DNA of 64,000 nt, taken from assembly GCA_036510065.1 (NCBI GenBank), contig DATCEO010000204.1, forward strand, positions 1 through 64,000, read 5' to 3'. A model generated the notes under the pieces. The model worked only from the letters and a program-made list of their open reading frames with translations. It did not search any database and was not told the origin of the DNA. The stretch comes from DASUBV01 sp036510065 (GTDB lineage Bacteria; Actinomycetota; Actinomycetes; Streptosporangiales; Streptosporangiaceae). Positions 26,372 through 34,781 of this stretch are shown here, one piece after another. Position numbers and translations under genes: made by a program. Within the stretch, counting starts at the first letter, position 1. Each line of letters begins with the position of its first letter.

Positions 26372-26427
26372 CGTCATGGCCGGGCATCTGCTGCTGCTCT
26401 AGCAGCAGTAGCGGGCAGGCCATGACG
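26372..26427. repeat. Intergenic palindromic element, family 1 (copy A)
   Basis: Outer arms CGTCATGGCC (26372-26381) and GGCCATGACG (26418-26427) are perfect 10-base complements. Inner arms CTGCTGC (26391-26397) and GCAGCAG (26402-26408) close on a TCTA loop, with a nine-base unpaired stretch on each side between them. The same pattern recurs at 62791-62846. It lies between the ECF42 and malQ genes and could form a long hairpin in RNA or a cruciform in DNA. Confidence 0.65.
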
Positions 26428-26475
26428 CTCGGCCACCGCTCGCGGGCCGGAGTCGGCAGGGTCGATCATGGAGGG

Positions 26476-28401
26476 ATGACCGACCCCGACCTGATCCGGC
26501 GAGCGCAGGCCGCCGGGATCGGCACGAGCTACGAGAACTGGCGGAACGAGCGGGTCGACGTGCCTGCGGAGACCCTGGAGGCGATCCTGGCCGCGCTCGA
26601 GGCGGCCCCGCCGCCCGGGACGGCTCCGGCCGGAGCCGCCCCGGCCAGCCAGGGCGACGGCCCAGCGCCTGCCCGTCCCGACCCTGCTTCCGACTCGCCC
26701 GCCGTTGACTCGCCTGCCGTCAAGGCCGGCGCCGCCGCTGACAACGCCGTGGCGACGAGGGCTCCCCAGCCCGAGCACCGGACCTGGGGATTCACCATCC
26801 AGCTGTACTCGGTGCGGTCACGGGCCTCGTGGGGTCACGGCGACCTGCACGACCTAGCGGACCTGGCGACCTGGAGCGGCCGCGACCTGGGGGCCGGGTT
26901 CGTCCTGGTGAACCCGCTGCACGCCGCCGAGCCGGTCCCGCCCATCAGCCCGTCGCCCTACCTGCCGATGACCAGGCACTACACCAGCCCGCTCTACCTG
27001 AGGGTCGAGGACATCCCGGAGTACGCGCAGCTACCGGAAGCCGGGCGGCCCCAGATCGAGCGGCTGGCCGGCCCGCTGCGGGCCCGCAGCGCCTCGGCCA
27101 GCCTGATCGACCGAAACGCGGTGTGGACGGCTAAGCGAGCCGCACTGGAGCTGATCCGGACGGTGCCGCTGAGCCCGGCCCGGCAGGCCGCCTTCGACGC
27201 CTACCAGGACCAGGAGGGCGATGAGCTCAGGTACTGGGCGGCCTGGTGCGCCCTTGCCGAGCGGCACGGCCCGGACTGGCGGGCCTGGCCGGCCGAGGTG
27301 CAAGATCGCGACGCCGGCCTGGCCGCCGCGAAGGAGAGCGCACTGGCGCAGGCGGCGGAGTTCCATGCCTGGCTGCAGTGGCTGGTCGATGACCAGCTAG
27401 CCATGGCCCAGCGCGCTGCGCTGGCGGCGGGCATGCCCCACGGCGTCATCCACGACCTGGCGGTGGGGGTGCACCCCGGCGGTGCCGACGCCTGGGCGCA
27501 CCAGGACCTGCTGGTGCGCGGCATCAGCGTCGGCGCGCCGCCGGACAGCTTCAACCAGCGGGGCCAGGACTGGGCGCAGCCACCGTGGCACCCGCAGCGC
27601 CTGGCGGCCACCGGATACCGCCCGCTGGCCCAGCTGTTCGCGGCCGCGTTCCGGCATGCCGGCGGCCTGCGCGTCGATCACGTCATGGGCCTGATGCGGC
27701 TGTGGTGGGTGCCCGAGGGCATGACCCCCGACCGCGGCGCCTACGTGCGATGCGACCATGCCGCCGCGGTAACGGCGCTGACCGGGCAGGCCAGGGCGGC
27801 CGGGGGAGTGGCGATCGGCGAGGACCTCGGCACCGTCGAGGCGTGGATCCGCTCCTACCTGGCCGAGCACGGGGTGCTGGGCACCATGATGCTCTGGTTC
27901 GCCCGCGAGCCGGACGGCTCGCCGCTGCGGCCCGGCCACTGGCGCCGCGACTGCATGGCCACGGTCGGGACGCACGACGTGCCGCCGGTCGCCGGCTTCC
28001 TGACCGGCGACCACGTCACCGAGCGGGCTCGCCTCGGCCTGCTGACCGCACCCGAGCAGGAAGAGCGGGATCGCTCCGCGGCCACGGTCTCCGCCTGGGC
28101 CAGCGCGCTGGAGGCGCAGGGGCTGCTGGCGCCGGACCAGCGGCATGACCTGGCCGGCTTCACCGTGGCGCTCTATGGCTACCTGGCCAGGACCCCGGCC
28201 CTCATGATCGGCGTGTCACTCGCCGATGCCGTCGGCGACACCCGCAGCCAGAACATCCCGGGCACCAGCGATGAGTACCCGAACTGGCAGATCCCGCTCG
28301 GCGACCAGCGGGGCAGGCCGGTCCTGCTGGAGGAACTGCCCGCACTCCCGCTCCTGCTGGCGGTAGCGCGGGCGGCCTCGCCCAGCCCGCGGCCCGGCTA
28401 G
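26476..28401 (+). CDS. malQ: 4-alpha-glucanotransferase (amylomaltase, GH77)
   Basis: 641 residues. Catalytic residues of GH77 are visible: nucleophile Asp in GLRVDHVMGLMRLWW near residue 400, acid/base Glu in AIGEDLGTVE near 449, and the transition-state Asp in TVGTHDVPP near 499. The start of the core, WGFTIQLYSVRSRASWGHGDLHDL, is near 104. The N-terminal ~100 residues hold a helical segment and a proline/alanine-rich linker usual in actinobacterial MalQ. It transfers glucan segments between malto-oligosaccharides in the cytoplasm. ATG 26476 begins MTDPDLIRRAQAAGI; the frame is open farther upstream but runs through the palindromic element. GGAGGG touches the ATG, closer than ideal. Confidence 0.94.
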   Translation: MTDPDLIRRAQAAGIGTSYENWRNERVDVPAETLEAILAALEAAPPPGTAPAGAAPASQGDGPAPARPDPASDSPAVDSPAVKAGAAADNAVATRAPQPEHRTWGFTIQLYSVRSRASWGHGDLHDLADLATWSGRDLGAGFVLVNPLHAAEPVPPISPSPYLPMTRHYTSPLYLRVEDIPEYAQLPEAGRPQIERLAGPLRARSASASLIDRNAVWTAKRAALELIRTVPLSPARQAAFDAYQDQEGDELRYWAAWCALAERHGPDWRAWPAEVQDRDAGLAAAKESALAQAAEFHAWLQWLVDDQLAMAQRAALAAGMPHGVIHDLAVGVHPGGADAWAHQDLLVRGISVGAPPDSFNQRGQDWAQPPWHPQRLAATGYRPLAQLFAAAFRHAGGLRVDHVMGLMRLWWVPEGMTPDRGAYVRCDHAAAVTALTGQARAAGGVAIGEDLGTVEAWIRSYLAEHGVLGTMMLWFAREPDGSPLRPGHWRRDCMATVGTHDVPPVAGFLTGDHVTERARLGLLTAPEQEERDRSAATVSAWASALEAQGLLAPDQRHDLAGFTVALYGYLARTPALMIGVSLADAVGDTRSQNIPGTSDEYPNWQIPLGDQRGRPVLLEELPALPLLLAVARAASPSPRPG

Positions 28402-28412
28402 CCGGCGGCCGG

Positions 28413-30947
28413 CTAGTCAGCGGACCTGGCGTCGTACTCCCGGTTGCGCAGCGCCCGGGCAACGTCGTCGCGGCCCTCGGTCAGCAGTCGGCGCAGGGGC
28501 GCCGGCAGGCTGGTCCGGGACAGGTAGTCATCGGCGGAGTCCAGCGCCTGCTGGCTGACTGCCGTCGCCGGGTAGGCCACCTCGGCGAAGTACTGCGCCA
28601 TGTCCGAGCCCCAGTCCCGCCAGATGCCGGCGACCGCGTCGAAGAACGGCTGGGTATAGGGCGCCAGCAGCTCGTCCTGGTCCGGGTTCTGGAATCCGGA
28701 CAGCGCCGCGCGGAAGGTGGCGTTCGGCAGGTCACCGCCGACGATGTCGTTCCAGGCTCGCGACTTCGCCTCCGGGGTCGGGATGGCGGCCCGGGCGGCA
28801 GCGGCATGCCGCTGGCCCGCGTCGGTGAAGTCGCGGTCCAGTTCCGCGTCGATCTGCTCCTGGCCGGCCACGCCGCGGCTGACCAGCCGGTGCAGCAGCC
28901 GCCAGCGCATCTCGGTGTCGATGGCCAGCCCGTCGATCGTCGCGGAGCCGTCGAGGAGCCAGGCCAGCAGCGACAGGTCTTCCGGTGACGTCGCCATCCC
29001 GGCCAGGGCCCGGGCGAAGGCCAGCTGCTCATCCGAGCCCGGGGCGGCCCGGGCCAGCAGCTCGCGCAGCCCCGCGGCGAGCTGGGCCATGCCCGCCGGG
29101 CGCCAGGCCGGGTCGGCGAACCGGCGGACGGCGGAAGCGGCCCGCATGAGCAGCGTCTGCAGGACCGAGCTATCGGTGATAGAGGCCGCTCCGGCGAGCA
29201 CCAGCGGGAGGTAGTCCCGCGCCGCCAGCTCACCATCACGGACCATGTCCCACACCGCCGCCCAGCAGATGGCCGCCGGGAGGGACTCGGTGAAACGGCC
29301 GCGCCCGCTGATCAGGGCCCGCAGCGAATGCTGGTCCAGACGGATCTTGGCGTAGGTGAGGTCGTCGTCGTTGACCAGCACCAGGTCCGGCCGGGGCGCG
29401 CCGGCCAGCTCGGGGATGTCCGTGCGATCGCCGGCGATGTCGACCTCGACGCGGTAGACGCGGCTCAGGCCGTTGTCGGTCTGCTGGTACAGGCCGATCC
29501 CGATGCGGTGCGGCCGCAGCTGCGGATGGCTGGCGGGCGCCTCCTGCAGCACGCTGAAGGAGGCGAACCGGCCGTCGGCACCGACCTCGTATCGCGGTCG
29601 CAGCGTGTTGACCCCGGCCGTCTCCAGCCAGGCCTTCGACCAGGACGCCAGGTCACGCCCGGACGTCTGCTCCAGCGCGCTCAGCAGGTCGTCGAGCGTG
29701 GCGTTATTCCAGGCGTGGGCGGCGAAGTACTGGCGCACGCCGGCCAGGAAGTTGTCCTGGCCGGCGTAGGCGACCAGCTGCTTGAGGACGGCCGCGCCCT
29801 TGGCGTACGTGATCCCGTCGAAGTTGACCTCGACCGCCGCGATGTCGGGGATGTCGGCGGCGATCGGGTGGGTCGAGGGCAGCTGGTCCTGGCGGTAGGC
29901 CCAGGCCTTCTCCACCTGCGCGAAGGTCGTCCAGGCGCTGATCCACCGGGTGGCTTCGGCCTGGGCGACCGTGCTGGCCCAGGTCGCGAAGGACTCGTTC
30001 AGCCACAGGTCGTTCCACCAGCGCATGGTGACCAGGTCGCCGAACCACATGTGCGCCATCTCGTGAAGGATGGTCGCCGCCCGGCTCTCCCGCTGGGAGT
30101 CGGTGACCCGGGACCGGAAGATGTACTCCTCCAGGAAGGTGACGCAGCCGGCGTTCTCCATGGCGCCGGCCTTGTACTCGGGCACGAAGAGCTGGTCGTA
30201 TTTGGGAAACGGGTACCGGATCCCGAACTCGCGGTGGTAGAAGTCGAAACCCTGCCGGGTGACCTCCAGGATCTCGTCCGGGTCGAGATAGCTGGCCAGC
30301 GACTGCCGGCAGAAGATCCCCAGCGGGATGCCGTCATGGGAGTCCCGCACGACGTGATACGGCCCGGCGGCGATCGCCGTGATGTAGGTCGGGAGCAGCG
30401 GCGTGGGCGGGAAGTGCCACCGCTGGCAGCCGGGGCCGGCAGGCTCGGGCGAGCCGGCGGGCGGCATGTTGGAGATGACCTGCCAGTCGTCTTGCACGGT
30501 CGCGGTCAGCTCGAAGGTGGCCTTGAGATCTGGCTGATCAAAGCAGGCATAGACCTGGTGGGCGTCGAAGGTCTCCAGGTCGGAGTAGAGGTAGACGCCC
30601 TTGTCGGCGGGGTCGGTGAACCGGTGCAGGCCCTCGCCGGTCCGGGAGTAGGCGCAGCTCGCGACCACCCGCAGCTCGTTGTCGGCGGCCAGCCCGGTCA
30701 GCGCGATGCGGTTGCCGTCGAAAGCCGCCGGGTCCACCGCCTCGCCGTTCAGCACGACCTGGATGACCTCGGGCGCGGTGAGGTCGATGAAGGTGCCCGC
30801 CCCTGGGCTGCTGCAGCTGAACCGGGCCGTCATCGCCGAGCGGAACGTCGGCTCCTCGCCTACCAGGTCGAGATCGACCTGGTAGGACCGGACGCTGAGC
30901 AGCTGCGACCGCTCCCGCGCCTCCTCGCGCGTCAGATTGCCCGCCAC
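28413..30947 (-). CDS. pepN: Aminopeptidase N (M1 family zinc metallopeptidase)
   Basis: About 844 residues. The substrate-binding GAMEN motif is near residue 260 (KAGAMENAGCVTFLEE). The zinc-binding HExxH motif HEMAHMWFGDLVTM with its downstream Glu in WLNESFATWAS lies at 299-325. The N-terminal beta domain (RSYQVDLDLVGEE ... YLYSDLETFDAHQVYACFDQPDLKATFEL) and a long helical ERAP1-like C-terminal domain complete the fold. It removes N-terminal residues from peptides, probably in the cytoplasm since no signal is present. GTG 30947 is preferred over GTG 30956 because GAAAGGGG sits at the right distance. Divergent from the Rv2466c-like gene, a neighbourhood also seen in mycobacteria. Confidence 0.95.
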   Translation of the reverse strand: MAGNLTREEARERSQLLSVRSYQVDLDLVGEEPTFRSAMTARFSCSSPGAGTFIDLTAPEVIQVVLNGEAVDPAAFDGNRIALTGLAADNELRVVASCAYSRTGEGLHRFTDPADKGVYLYSDLETFDAHQVYACFDQPDLKATFELTATVQDDWQVISNMPPAGSPEPAGPGCQRWHFPPTPLLPTYITAIAAGPYHVVRDSHDGIPLGIFCRQSLASYLDPDEILEVTRQGFDFYHREFGIRYPFPKYDQLFVPEYKAGAMENAGCVTFLEEYIFRSRVTDSQRESRAATILHEMAHMWFGDLVTMRWWNDLWLNESFATWASTVAQAEATRWISAWTTFAQVEKAWAYRQDQLPSTHPIAADIPDIAAVEVNFDGITYAKGAAVLKQLVAYAGQDNFLAGVRQYFAAHAWNNATLDDLLSALEQTSGRDLASWSKAWLETAGVNTLRPRYEVGADGRFASFSVLQEAPASHPQLRPHRIGIGLYQQTDNGLSRVYRVEVDIAGDRTDIPELAGAPRPDLVLVNDDDLTYAKIRLDQHSLRALISGRGRFTESLPAAICWAAVWDMVRDGELAARDYLPLVLAGAASITDSSVLQTLLMRAASAVRRFADPAWRPAGMAQLAAGLRELLARAAPGSDEQLAFARALAGMATSPEDLSLLAWLLDGSATIDGLAIDTEMRWRLLHRLVSRGVAGQEQIDAELDRDFTDAGQRHAAAARAAIPTPEAKSRAWNDIVGGDLPNATFRAALSGFQNPDQDELLAPYTQPFFDAVAGIWRDWGSDMAQYFAEVAYPATAVSQQALDSADDYLSRTSLPAPLRRLLTEGRDDVARALRNREYDARSAD

Positions 30948-30996
30948 TGCGATCACCCCTTTCCGGGCTTGCCTGAAGCCAGTTACCTATCTCCCT

Positions 30997-31010
30997 CGCG
31001 GAATTCCGCG
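30997..31010. promoter_or_regulatory. Perfect 14-bp palindrome CGCGGAATTCCGCG in the pepN divergent promoter region
   Basis: The palindrome lies about 50 bases upstream of the pepN start and about 85 upstream of the opposite gene. Position and perfect symmetry suit an operator controlling one or both genes. It could be coincidental in GC-rich DNA, although the central AATT makes that less likely. Confidence 0.4.
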
Positions 31011-31033
31011 GGGCGCGCCCCGGTTGCCCCTGA

Positions 31034-31081
31034 GACAGTCCTACCCCAGGACGGTCCCTAACCCAGACAGTCCCTACCCCC
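31034..31081 (+). repeat. Three 16-bp tandem repeats upstream of the Rv2466c-like gene
   Basis: Units begin at 31034, 31050 and 31066 and read GACAGTCCTACCCCAG, GACGGTCCCTAACCCA and GACAGTCCCTACCCCC. They end just before the RBS GAGGAGAG of the gene at 31093, so they would lie in its promoter or 5' leader. Confidence 0.65.
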
Positions 31082-31092
31082 GAGGAGAGCGT

Positions 31093-31710
31093 ATGGCTGA
31101 GCAGGAGCCTACTGAAGTCGATTTCTGGTTCGATCCGCTGTGCCCGTGGGCGTGGATTGCCAGCCGCTGGATTCTCGAGGTCGAGAAGGTCCGGCCCGTG
31201 TCGGTCCGGTGGCACGTGATGAGCCTGGCCATCCTGAACTCCGGCAAGGAGGACATGCCCGAGAACTATCAGGAGCTGATGCGCCAGGCCTGGGGCCCCG
31301 TGCGGGTGGCCATCGCCGCCGAGCAGAAGTTCGGTCCTGAGGTGCTCGGGCCGCTCTACACCGCGCTCGGCAACCGCTTCCATGTCCAGAAGGCCGAGCG
31401 GACCCCGGCCACCATCGAGGCCGCGCTCGCGGAAGCCGGCCTGCCGACGGACCTGGCCGGCGCGATGGACTCCACCGAGTACGACGAGGCGCTCCGGGCG
31501 TCGCACGCCGACGGCATCGAGCGGGTCGGTTACGAGGTGGGCACGCCGATCATCTCGGTGCTCGGAACGTCCATCTTCGGGCCGGTGGTCTCGCCCATTC
31601 CCCGCGGCGAGGCGGCTGCCAGGCTCTGGGACGGGGTCCTGCTCGTCGCGGGCACGGACGGTTTCTTCGAGCTCAAGCGGAGCCGGACCAGGGACCCGAT
31701 CTTCGACTGA
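31093..31710 (+). CDS. DsbA-fold protein of the Rv2466c (mycothiol-dependent nitroreductase) family
   Basis: 205 residues of DsbA-like thioredoxin fold. The start VDFWFDPLCPWAWIASRWILEV (residues ~8-29) holds the active site; ENYQELMRQAWGPVRVAIAAEQ opens the helical insertion near 57; GTPIISVLGTSIFGPVVSPIP near 154-174 supplies the cis-Pro-containing strand; WDGVLLVAGTDGFFELKRSR closes it. In Rv2466c the active site is reported as CPWC; here it is CPWA, so a single cysteine remains. Mycothiol-linked reduction by a monothiol route is possible. Adjacent and divergent to pepN, matching the mycobacterial pairing Rv2466c-Rv2467. RBS GAGGAGAG. Confidence 0.9.
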   Translation: MAEQEPTEVDFWFDPLCPWAWIASRWILEVEKVRPVSVRWHVMSLAILNSGKEDMPENYQELMRQAWGPVRVAIAAEQKFGPEVLGPLYTALGNRFHVQKAERTPATIEAALAEAGLPTDLAGAMDSTEYDEALRASHADGIERVGYEVGTPIISVLGTSIFGPVVSPIPRGEAAARLWDGVLLVAGTDGFFELKRSRTRDPIFD

Positions 31711-31750
31711 GCCACCGGGCGCGGCGGGTGCGGCGGGCGGCCACCGGCCC

Positions 31751-31780
31751 GGCCCGGCCCGCCGCGTGGCGGGCCGGGCC
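31751..31780. terminator. Bidirectional terminator hairpin, 13-bp perfect stem
   Basis: GGCCCGGCCCGCC (31751-31763) and its exact complement (31768-31780) flank a GCGT loop. It lies between the convergent Rv2466c-like gene (stop 31710) and the small secreted protein (stop 31801). No T-tract, as is common in high-GC actinomycetes. Confidence 0.7.
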
Positions 31781-31800
31781 TCAGCGCCGCCCGGCGGGGC

Positions 31801-32382
31801 TCAGCGGCGCCCGACCACCTGGACGGACCAGGCGCAGCTCGTGAGGACCACCAGGTAGTGAGCGGCGGTGTCGGAGTAGGACCAGGTGCTTCCGTGCCCC
31901 GCCGGGCCCATGGCGGCGACGCTGACGCCGCCGCCGGCCGCGTTGCCCTCCCTGATCACCAGCCGGGCGCCCGGCGAGGGCGTCGCGCAGGTGTAGGACC
32001 ACTGCAGTTCCCACCGGCTGTGCGCGGCGACCAGGAACTGACTGGTGGTCTGGTTCCCGGTGCCGGCGAAAGCGCGCATCTTGCCGGGCGCCCGGTCCCG
32101 CCCAGCCTGCCCGCCGTGGCCGGGTAACTTGCTGGTTCGCAGCGGGTAGCGGCCTGCTGCCGCCATGACCCGCATCGCGGCGCGCGGGCCGGCTGCCTCG
32201 GCGACCAGGGCCACCGAGCCGACGATGAGGCACAGCCCGGCCGCCCACGCGCCGACCGTGACGAAGAGCCGCAAGGCGCGGTGAACCTGAATGCTCACGG
32301 GCGCCGAGCCGCCGAATGGTGCCGCGTGCTGCGGGCAACGAGGCGGCGGCAGCCGCCACCCGTCCGGGGCCTGGTAAGTCAT
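31801..32382 (-). CDS. Hypothetical membrane-anchored or secreted protein
   Basis: 193 residues. A proline-rich cytoplasmic start (MTYQAPDGWRLPPPRCPQHA) precedes one hydrophobic helix near residues 38-62 (LFVTVGAWAAGLCLIVGSVALVAE). The remaining ~125 residues would be extracytoplasmic. The region after residue 105 has strand-like segments WELQWSYTCATPSPGARLVI, STWSYSDTAAHYLVVLTSCAWSVQVVG, with two cysteines that could form a disulfide, resembling small beta-sandwich exported proteins. No family recognised. An inverted repeat begins 42 bases upstream of its start. Confidence 0.72.
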   Translation of the reverse strand: MTYQAPDGWRLPPPRCPQHAAPFGGSAPVSIQVHRALRLFVTVGAWAAGLCLIVGSVALVAEAAGPRAAMRVMAAAGRYPLRTSKLPGHGGQAGRDRAPGKMRAFAGTGNQTTSQFLVAAHSRWELQWSYTCATPSPGARLVIREGNAAGGGVSVAAMGPAGHGSTWSYSDTAAHYLVVLTSCAWSVQVVGRR

Positions 32383-32423
32383 CCGCCTGCCCTTGGGTCG
32401 GTCCTCCCGGCCTCGGCTACTTA

Positions 32424-32446
32424 AAGTAACTGAAGCTCGGTTACTT
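32424..32446. promoter_or_regulatory. Inverted repeat AAGTAAC-9-GTTACTT, probable repressor operator
   Basis: Perfect 7-base arms at 32424-32430 and 32440-32446, with an additional TACTT half-site at 32419-32423 abutting the left arm. The region is AT-rich for this genome. It lies 42 bases upstream of the small secreted protein's start. The architecture resembles TetR- or MarR-type sites; no such gene is in the window. Confidence 0.5.
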
Positions 32447-32856
32447 ACAGAGAGCGTTGTATCACGAAATGAAGTGGCGTCCTGGACTTACGAATGTTTT
32501 TCCTGGTAGCGGCGCCGCATCTCACCCCCGGCGCGTCTCCCTCTCGTCTTCGGCCAGAGGGACATTGCCCCGCCTCTGGGAACGTTAAGTAGTCGATGTC
32601 CCGGAAGTTCCCAGCTTTCCGGCAAATCGGTCGTCGATCAGGCCGCCGCGCGGCCAGCCGGGCGGCGGTGCACTCCGGTCTCGCGAGTCCCGCCAGGCCC
32701 ACGCGGAGCCCCTCTAACGGGGCGTCACCCCTTCCGACTGGGGCCGTCCATCAGCGCGGGGAAATTTTTTCAGAGGTATCCGCTGAAAACCCCCCGTCAT
32801 CATGGACCAGTCCATTGCGCCGCACCGGGTCCTCGGGTGGCAGCCGATGCGGCAGG
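32447..32856. other. Intergenic region upstream of the aldehyde dehydrogenase
   Basis: 410 bases without a supported gene. It includes AT-richer patches (32453-32508) and the family-2 palindrome at 32758. The minus-strand open frame 32445-32702 has no domain signal and crosses the AT-rich part; it is not called. Confidence 0.5.
32758..32794. repeat. Intergenic palindromic element, family 2 (copy 1)
   Basis: TTTTCAG (32767-32773) pairs with CTGAAAA (32783-32789) around a nine-base loop. GGGG (32758-32761) and the C-run at 32790-32795 extend the stem beyond an internal loop. CATCATGG follows. The same TTTTCAG-9-CTGAAAA core flanked by GGGG/CCCC and ATCATG is found at 55337-55394. Confidence 0.6.
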
Positions 32857-34278
32857 ATGACCAGCATGCGTAAGAACTACATCGGCGGCAGCTGGACGCC
32901 GTCAGCCAGCGACGCGAGCGTCGACGTGGTCAACCCGGCCACCGAGGTGGTCATCGACCGGGTACCCGCCGGCGATCCCGCGGACGTGAACGACGCGGCA
33001 GCGGCCGCCCGGGCCGCGTTCGCGAGCTGGTCGGTGACCTCGCCCGCGGAGCGGAGCCGGCACCTCGAAGCGGGCCGCGAGCTCCTGGAACAGCGCGCGG
33101 ACTCCGTCGCCGCCGCGATCAGCGCGGACATGGGCGCACCGCTGGCCTTCGCCCGCGCCGTCCAGGTCGGCACGCCCCTGGCCGTGCTGGCCAGCTACGT
33201 CGGCCTGCTGTCCAGCTACGACTTCAGCGGCGAGCGCATCGGTAACTCGCTGGTGGTGCGCGAGCCCGCCGGCGTCGTGGGCGCCATTACCCCGTGGAAT
33301 TACCCGCTGCACCAGATCGTCGCCAAGGTGGCGGCGGCGCTGGCGGCCGGCTGCACGGTGGTCCTCAAGCCCAGCGAGGTCGCTCCCGCCGCGGCCTACG
33401 AGCTTGCCGACATCTTCGCCGCGACCGGACTGCCGCCGGGGGTGTTCAACCTGGTCAGCGGCATCGGCCCGGTGACCGGTGAGGCCATCGCCGGGCATCC
33501 CGGCATCGACGTGGTCTCGTTCACCGGCTCGGGCGCGGCCGGCCGCCGCGTCGCGGAGGTCGCGGCCGCCGGGGTGAAGCGGGTCACGCTGGAGCTGGGC
33601 GGCAAGTCCGCCAACGTGATCCTGCCCGACGCTGACCTGGCCACGGCCGTGAAGGTGGGCGTGGCCAAGGCATTCGTCAACGCCGGGCAGACCTGCAACG
33701 CACTGACCCGGATGCTGGTCCACCGCGATCTCTATGACGAGGCTGTCGCGCTGGCGGCCAAGAACGCCGCCCGTTACACGCCGGGTGACCCGATGGCCGA
33801 GGGCGTCCGGATCGGCCCGCTCGCCTCGGCCGCGCAGCGGGACCGGGTCGTCGCCTACATCGAGAAGGGCCTGGCCGAGGGAGCCCGCGCGGTGGCGGGC
33901 GGCCTGCAGGGGGCGGCGGAGCCGGCCACCGGCTACTACGTCACGCCGACCGTCTTCGCCGACGTGACGCCGGACATGACCATCGCTCAGGAGGAGATCT
34001 TCGGCCCGGTGCTGTGCGTCATGGCCTACGAGCGCGAGGACGAGGCGGTGGACATCGCGAACGGAACGCCCTACGGGCTGGCCGCCGCGGTCTGGTCGGC
34101 CGACCATGATCATGCTGTCGCCGTGGCGCGGAAGCTGCGCGCCGGGCAGGTCGAGATCAATGGCGGCGCGTTCAACCCGGTCGCGCCATTCGGCGGCTTC
34201 GGCCAGTCCGGCTACGGGCGCGAGCTAGGGGTGCACGGCCTGGAGGAGTTCCTGGAGGTCAAGGCCCTGCAGTTCTAG
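32857..34278 (+). CDS. NAD(P)-dependent aldehyde dehydrogenase
   Basis: About 473 residues, full ALDH length. Cofactor motif SFTGSGAAGRRVAEVAA near residue 225; catalytic Glu in VTLELGGKSANVILPDADL near 247; nucleophilic Cys in VNAGQTCNALTRML near 281; EEIFGPVLCVMAYE near 380; C-terminal PFGGFGQSGYGRELGVHGLEEF. The opening NYIGGSWTPS is typical. It oxidises an aldehyde to the acid; the substrate is unknown. Two in-frame starts exist (32857 MTSMRKNY and 32866 MRKNY). No co-transcribed neighbours. Confidence 0.94.
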   Translation: MTSMRKNYIGGSWTPSASDASVDVVNPATEVVIDRVPAGDPADVNDAAAAARAAFASWSVTSPAERSRHLEAGRELLEQRADSVAAAISADMGAPLAFARAVQVGTPLAVLASYVGLLSSYDFSGERIGNSLVVREPAGVVGAITPWNYPLHQIVAKVAAALAAGCTVVLKPSEVAPAAAYELADIFAATGLPPGVFNLVSGIGPVTGEAIAGHPGIDVVSFTGSGAAGRRVAEVAAAGVKRVTLELGGKSANVILPDADLATAVKVGVAKAFVNAGQTCNALTRMLVHRDLYDEAVALAAKNAARYTPGDPMAEGVRIGPLASAAQRDRVVAYIEKGLAEGARAVAGGLQGAAEPATGYYVTPTVFADVTPDMTIAQEEIFGPVLCVMAYEREDEAVDIANGTPYGLAAAVWSADHDHAVAVARKLRAGQVEINGGAFNPVAPFGGFGQSGYGRELGVHGLEEFLEVKALQF

Positions 34279-34645
34279 CCCGCACGGATCGCCCTGGTTC
34301 CCCGCCGCCTGCGTCCCTGCTGCCCTGGTTCCCCGCCGCCCTGGTCCCGCCGGTCCGGGCCGCGGGCCACGGTAACCGGCCCCGGCGGCGTGACCGCTTC
34401 CGGTGCTGCTGCGCCGGAGGCACCTTGCTGCCCGCCCGGACCGGCAACGCCGGAGGGCCGGGCGGCGCCGGATCGCGCGCCCCGGCTGGCCCGGCCGCCG
34501 CGGCTGGGCGCCCAGCCGCCCCGGACGGCCCCCCGGACGGGCTGTCGGCCGGGCTGTCGGCCACCGGCCCGAGATTCCCGGCCGCCGAGCGGCCCACATC
34601 CCTGGCTCGCATCGCCGCGTCGACTGAGATCTTCATGGCCGCCAT
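34259..34645 (-). CDS. Doubtful small protein, convergent with the aldehyde dehydrogenase
   Basis: 128 residues, beginning MAAMKISVDAAMRARDVG and continuing SAAGNLGPVADSPADSPSGG, which looks protein-like with a short amphipathic helix. The second half is alanine/glycine/arginine/proline low-complexity and overlaps the aldehyde dehydrogenase's last 20 bases. The frame is open upstream for about 30 more codons without an ATG (TCTLEISSAADTALGSD). It may be a poorly conserved gene or a shadow. The rest of 34279-34781 holds nothing else recognisable. Confidence 0.3.
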   Translation of the reverse strand: MAAMKISVDAAMRARDVGRSAAGNLGPVADSPADSPSGGPSGAAGRPAAAAGPAGARDPAPPGPPALPVRAGSKVPPAQQHRKRSRRRGRLPWPAARTGGTRAAGNQGSRDAGGGEPGRSVRARTAGP

Positions 34646-34781
34646 GTCGCTCCCGAGTGCCGTGTCTGCTGCCGAGCTGATCTCCAGTGTGCACGTCGCC
34701 GCGGGGGGCCCGCCAGCCGCCGGACCGCCCAGCTAGACAGCGACTTGCGGCCGATACCGGATCCGGGCAGGTAACGGTACA

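Noticed and set aside
29328..31061. 577-residue open frame antisense to pepN
   Set aside because: Shadow frame crossing the pepN promoter; valine/glycine-rich with no family mark.
32445..32702. 85-residue minus-strand frame upstream of the aldehyde dehydrogenase
   Set aside because: Crosses AT-rich noncoding DNA, no RBS, no recognisable motif.
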